Below, in pieces: positions 61,114-64,000 of a DNA stretch of 64,000 nt. The DNA is from Strongylocentrotus droebachiensis (taxonomy: Eukaryota > Echinodermata > Echinoidea > Camarodonta > Strongylocentrotidae), in contig JAVYIG010006820.1 of the NCBI GenBank assembly GCA_035222895.1, positions 47,324 through 111,323 of the forward strand, read 5' to 3'. The notes below the pieces were generated by a model, which did no database searches, was not told the DNA's origin, and saw only the letters and a list, made by a program, of their open reading frames with translations. Position 1 is the first letter of the stretch, and every line of letters starts with the position of its first letter. Position numbers and translations under genes: made by a program.

Positions 61114-61540
61114 ATGTTGGAATGATAAAATATTTGGGTTTATTAACCTTCAGCCCTACTTTTTACTTCTTTTCTAATAAATATCCATGTAGATGATACA
61201 TAGAAGTGGTTTACACAAACAAAAGCAAAGATGAATGCTGACTATCACCTTGTTGTAGTTAAAGTGCTGAATTTAGGCCATATAATGCTATATAAAGCAT
61301 GAATACCATTTCAAAAATAAGAAGCCAAACAATGAACAGTAAACACACACCTTCTTGGAAATAATTTACAGGCTGTCCCTTGGTAAATAAAAGTTATTAT
61401 GAAAGAAACCTTTGATGCATCTCAATTCAGTTTGATTCAACTGGTAATTAGAAGTTGCTGCTATGTTAGTAAACTTTTGGGAACAATCTGGAATCTTCAA
61501 AGTAAACAAAATAGCCTACATGATTTTTTTTTTGTTTTGT

Positions 61541-61553
61541 GGGGGGGGGGGGG
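61541..61553 (+). repeat. Poly-G tract
   Basis: 13 G after a T-rich run. Confidence 0.9.
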
Positions 61554-61712
61554 TATTTTTACAATATTTAAAAAAGGGAAGCAAAGACATTTTACTTACT
61601 CCAGGCTATAATCACATATTGCCTTGACTCGGGTCAAACTCTGCAGGTTTTTGTTTGCCCCATTGGCGGCACAACATTGCTCCCTAACTGCATCAAGCTG
61701 AGCAGTGGCTAC

Positions 61713-62748
61713 CTAAGTCTCCTGTAAAGTTGCTCGCGCTCCTCCACCCTGGTCCGCCCTCCTACGCCACTCATAATGCTGTTGGTGATAAGCAGGAACA
61801 ACCTCCCCACAACCGTTCTCATGGTGCAACATGTTGACTGTATAAACCAAACAAAATAAAATGGTAAGGACGAGCATTAATGGAATTTCACAGATCACAA
61901 CTCCTATATACCCCAAATAAGGGCAAATGGTGACCCATCTCATTCACCTGTCACAGCAACAGCAAACACTTTCAACGATCCATGTTCATCCATACATAAC
62001 TAGGGAGGGCAGTGTTGTTAGTCTACAGAACATTATTGTCATGAATCAGTATTTAATTACCATTCAATTTTTGTATTTATTTTTTACCAATAGTAATGCC
62101 CCCTTCCCCCAGACACACACACACACACAAGAGAATCCTGGATCAGCCAATAAACTAGAGTACTGGACAAATAGGTCCATGCAGTCTACAAGACAGCTTA
62201 TTAAAGAATTAACAATAAAGTAACATTAATTTGAGAGGTTTACTGTGAATAAATACATACCGTTTACATCCCAACAGCATTTTCGTTTATAGCGAGTGAC
62301 GTCCAAACCGGCTGCAACATCTGCCATTCCCATGAGGCCCAATATGTGCTGAGCTCTGGATCTCAGCTGGCTGTCTGTAATAACAGAAAACATAAAACAA
62401 GGACATATTACTAGTAGATTGGCAAAAATAATATATTGTGAATAAAGCTAAAGACAGTGCATGTTTTATTCTTTTTACACATTTGATTGGATAATTTGAC
62501 AAAGATATAGCTATAGGTCAAGATAATGCGTATATGGATAATCAACCATGTCCATGGTTAGTAAATTTATTTATCATTTCGAATATTATTTTTTACTTGC
62601 TGACGGTGTTTCCAGCACTCTTGGTCATCACGGCCAAGGGGCGCCTGCCGCCTTCCTCAGGCCTCACTCCCTCCGCTCCTGTGTAGCTCCACACAGTTCC
62701 AGAGTGTACTGGTTTGGTTGTAGCCTTAGCAGGGAGATCTGATGGCAT
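61713..62748 (-). CDS. Small 3-exon protein of unknown function, 128 residues
   Basis: Exons: 62748-62597, 62370-62261, 61837-61713 (152+110+125 nt, TAG stop). Introns are GT-AG with phases 2 and 1. At the exon-2 acceptor two AGs lie 4 nt apart; only the second (CAGACAG before CCAGCTG) keeps the frame open past the intron, which decides the boundary. The protein is basic and mostly hydrophilic, with no signal peptide or membrane helix. Exon 2 is the most protein-like part, with a predicted helix (QLRSRAQHILGLMGMADVAA) and a basic KRKCCWDV stretch; the C-terminus is rich in His, Arg and Gly. I do not recognise the family and assign no function. The upstream 100 bp are CpG-bearing and could hold the promoter. 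An exon missed at either end is possible. Confidence 0.72.
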
Positions 62749-63893
62749 TATAGGGATTATGACACAGGTGAAATAACACGACGCAAGATAACGACGACGA
62801 ATTAACGAAGAACGAAAAAAAAACTCTATGCAACTAGAAGAGAATCCTGCACAGACCGCCTGACAGATTTCTTGCTTATCTCCTCACGAAACCTAAATTG
62901 GATTCGCGAGCGCGATATCCTTCAGCGGTTTCTGTGAATGGTCAGTTGATACACATCACGTGGTTTGAGCAGGCGGACGAATCAGATTCCACTGAACTGG
63001 AAATATATGCCAGTGCATAGCATGCAGTTCAGTCAGGGATATCCCTGGTTCAGTGGCGTAAGCAAATTAACGCCCTCTCGCACTGCCTTGCGAAAATCAT
63101 CGAATCACCGATGGCAATCTCCATAAAAAATAAAAAACAACAACACAGCAAAGGCATTTTAATTCTTCGGACTCTTGTATTATTATAACCTTACTTTTTT
63201 CTTGAAATTTTAGTTCATTTTTTAATAGGTCCTCGACCTTTAGAGCAATGAAAATCACAAATGAGCGTAATTGAAGAAATGCTTAGTAAATATACTATAT
63301 CATACTTCATAAATTTCTTTTTACAAAGCTTGGTTGGTGATCTGTCATTAGGGGGGCGCCAGTCTTCAGTTTACTGTGTAGATCAGCGTCACCCAATCCC
63401 ACAATTATAAAAATAAAAAAAATACACTTTTCTATCTCTGAAATGTTATTTCTTCTTGAAAAAACCTAGATAGACCTTTCTATATATTTAATCCTGCAAT
63501 TTCTGAAGTTGACGTTATTCCAATTTGTTTGTTATATAACTAAAATACTCTCGCGGCACTCCGGTTGGTAATCGCTATATTATAGGTCTACTAGATGTTC
63601 GAAATTTGAGGGGGCAGATTGACTATAGGCCGGGAGGGGATATAACAAATTTGTATTTAAATTGTTAAGGACAACTCTCTCTGCCTCATTTCCTGTATGT
63701 TTTCTATTTTATTGTATTCATTCAATACATGTTCATCATCCAAATTATACAAATTATTTCAAATTACATAACATTATAGAGTAACAATATACACACCCAA
63801 TTATTTTGAATGAATAAATCTTATCGTAATAACCCCCAAATTAAAACACAAAACAATGACGAAGCCTACATATAAAAACAAAAACCCAAACCC

Positions 63894-63895
<2 letters not shown>
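62749..63895. other. Upstream of the 128-residue gene; no further gene seen
   Basis: A CpG-bearing patch (CGCGAGCGCGATATCC near 62906) lies about 160 bp upstream of the ATG and could be the promoter. Beyond it the sequence is AT-rich without coding signal. Confidence 0.4.
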
Positions 63896-63925
<30 letters not shown>

Positions 63926-63934
63926 AAAAAAAAA
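63896..63934 (+). repeat. Poly-C / poly-A tract
   Basis: About 20 C followed by 19 A near the window end. Confidence 0.95.
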
Positions 63935-64000
63935 GTGAGCACATGGCAGTCGAGAGCGGTCGATCCGGTCCTCATCCATTCAATTTTCTTGTTTAGTGGG

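Overview
The window looks like nuclear DNA of an animal, most likely a marine invertebrate deuterostome such as a sea urchin or a relative (inference; no marker sequence settles it). It is AT-rich, its genes are split by GT-AG introns, and it is dense in microsatellites, SINEs, foldback MITEs, Ty3/gypsy and BEL/Pao retrotransposon pieces and a long satellite. No bacterial-style operon is present; most long open frames are chance frames or transposon remnants.

Two host genes can be assembled exon by exon, both on the minus strand. The first (50245 to 42986, eleven coding exons, 478 residues) encodes an N-terminal membrane anchor, a glycine-rich linker, a ZZ zinc finger and a calcineurin-B-like set of EF-hands. 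Every exon joins in frame with canonical splice sites. Its intron 6 holds a 127-bp tandem array, nine phased copies, built from the 3' part of exon 6 plus its splice donor. The second (62748 to 61713, three exons, 128 residues) is a small protein I do not recognise.

Layout. 1-22 kb: no gene found; a tRNA-derived SINE, several foldback elements, an exact 365-bp tandem duplication, a decayed ~140-bp tandem array and six copies of a short, well-paired hairpin of pre-miRNA size (a seventh half copy at 15.2 kb). 21.8-24.8 kb: a tandem-core element carrying perfect DR1 nuclear-receptor motifs, then a TA-flanked DNA transposon with a second element nested in it. 26.4-32 kb: three tandem units with the 3' end of a CR1-like non-LTR element, one split by a truncated Ty3/gypsy element with perfect target-site duplications, then another decayed tandem array. 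32-37.4 kb: a deleted sibling of the 23.5-kb transposon, a second SINE copy, the outlying hairpin, an 880-bp foldback element and a third decayed array. 39.2-41.8 kb: broken gypsy and BEL/Pao pieces fused together. 43-50.2 kb: the EF-hand/ZZ gene. 51-53 kb: its presumed upstream region. 54.9-59.8 kb: thirteen copies of a ~345-bp satellite, interrupted by a TTAA-flanked MITE. 60.8-62.8 kb: a SINE and the small gene.

The host genes show no functional link to one another that the sequence reveals. The rest records repeated transposon insertion, nesting and local tandem duplication.
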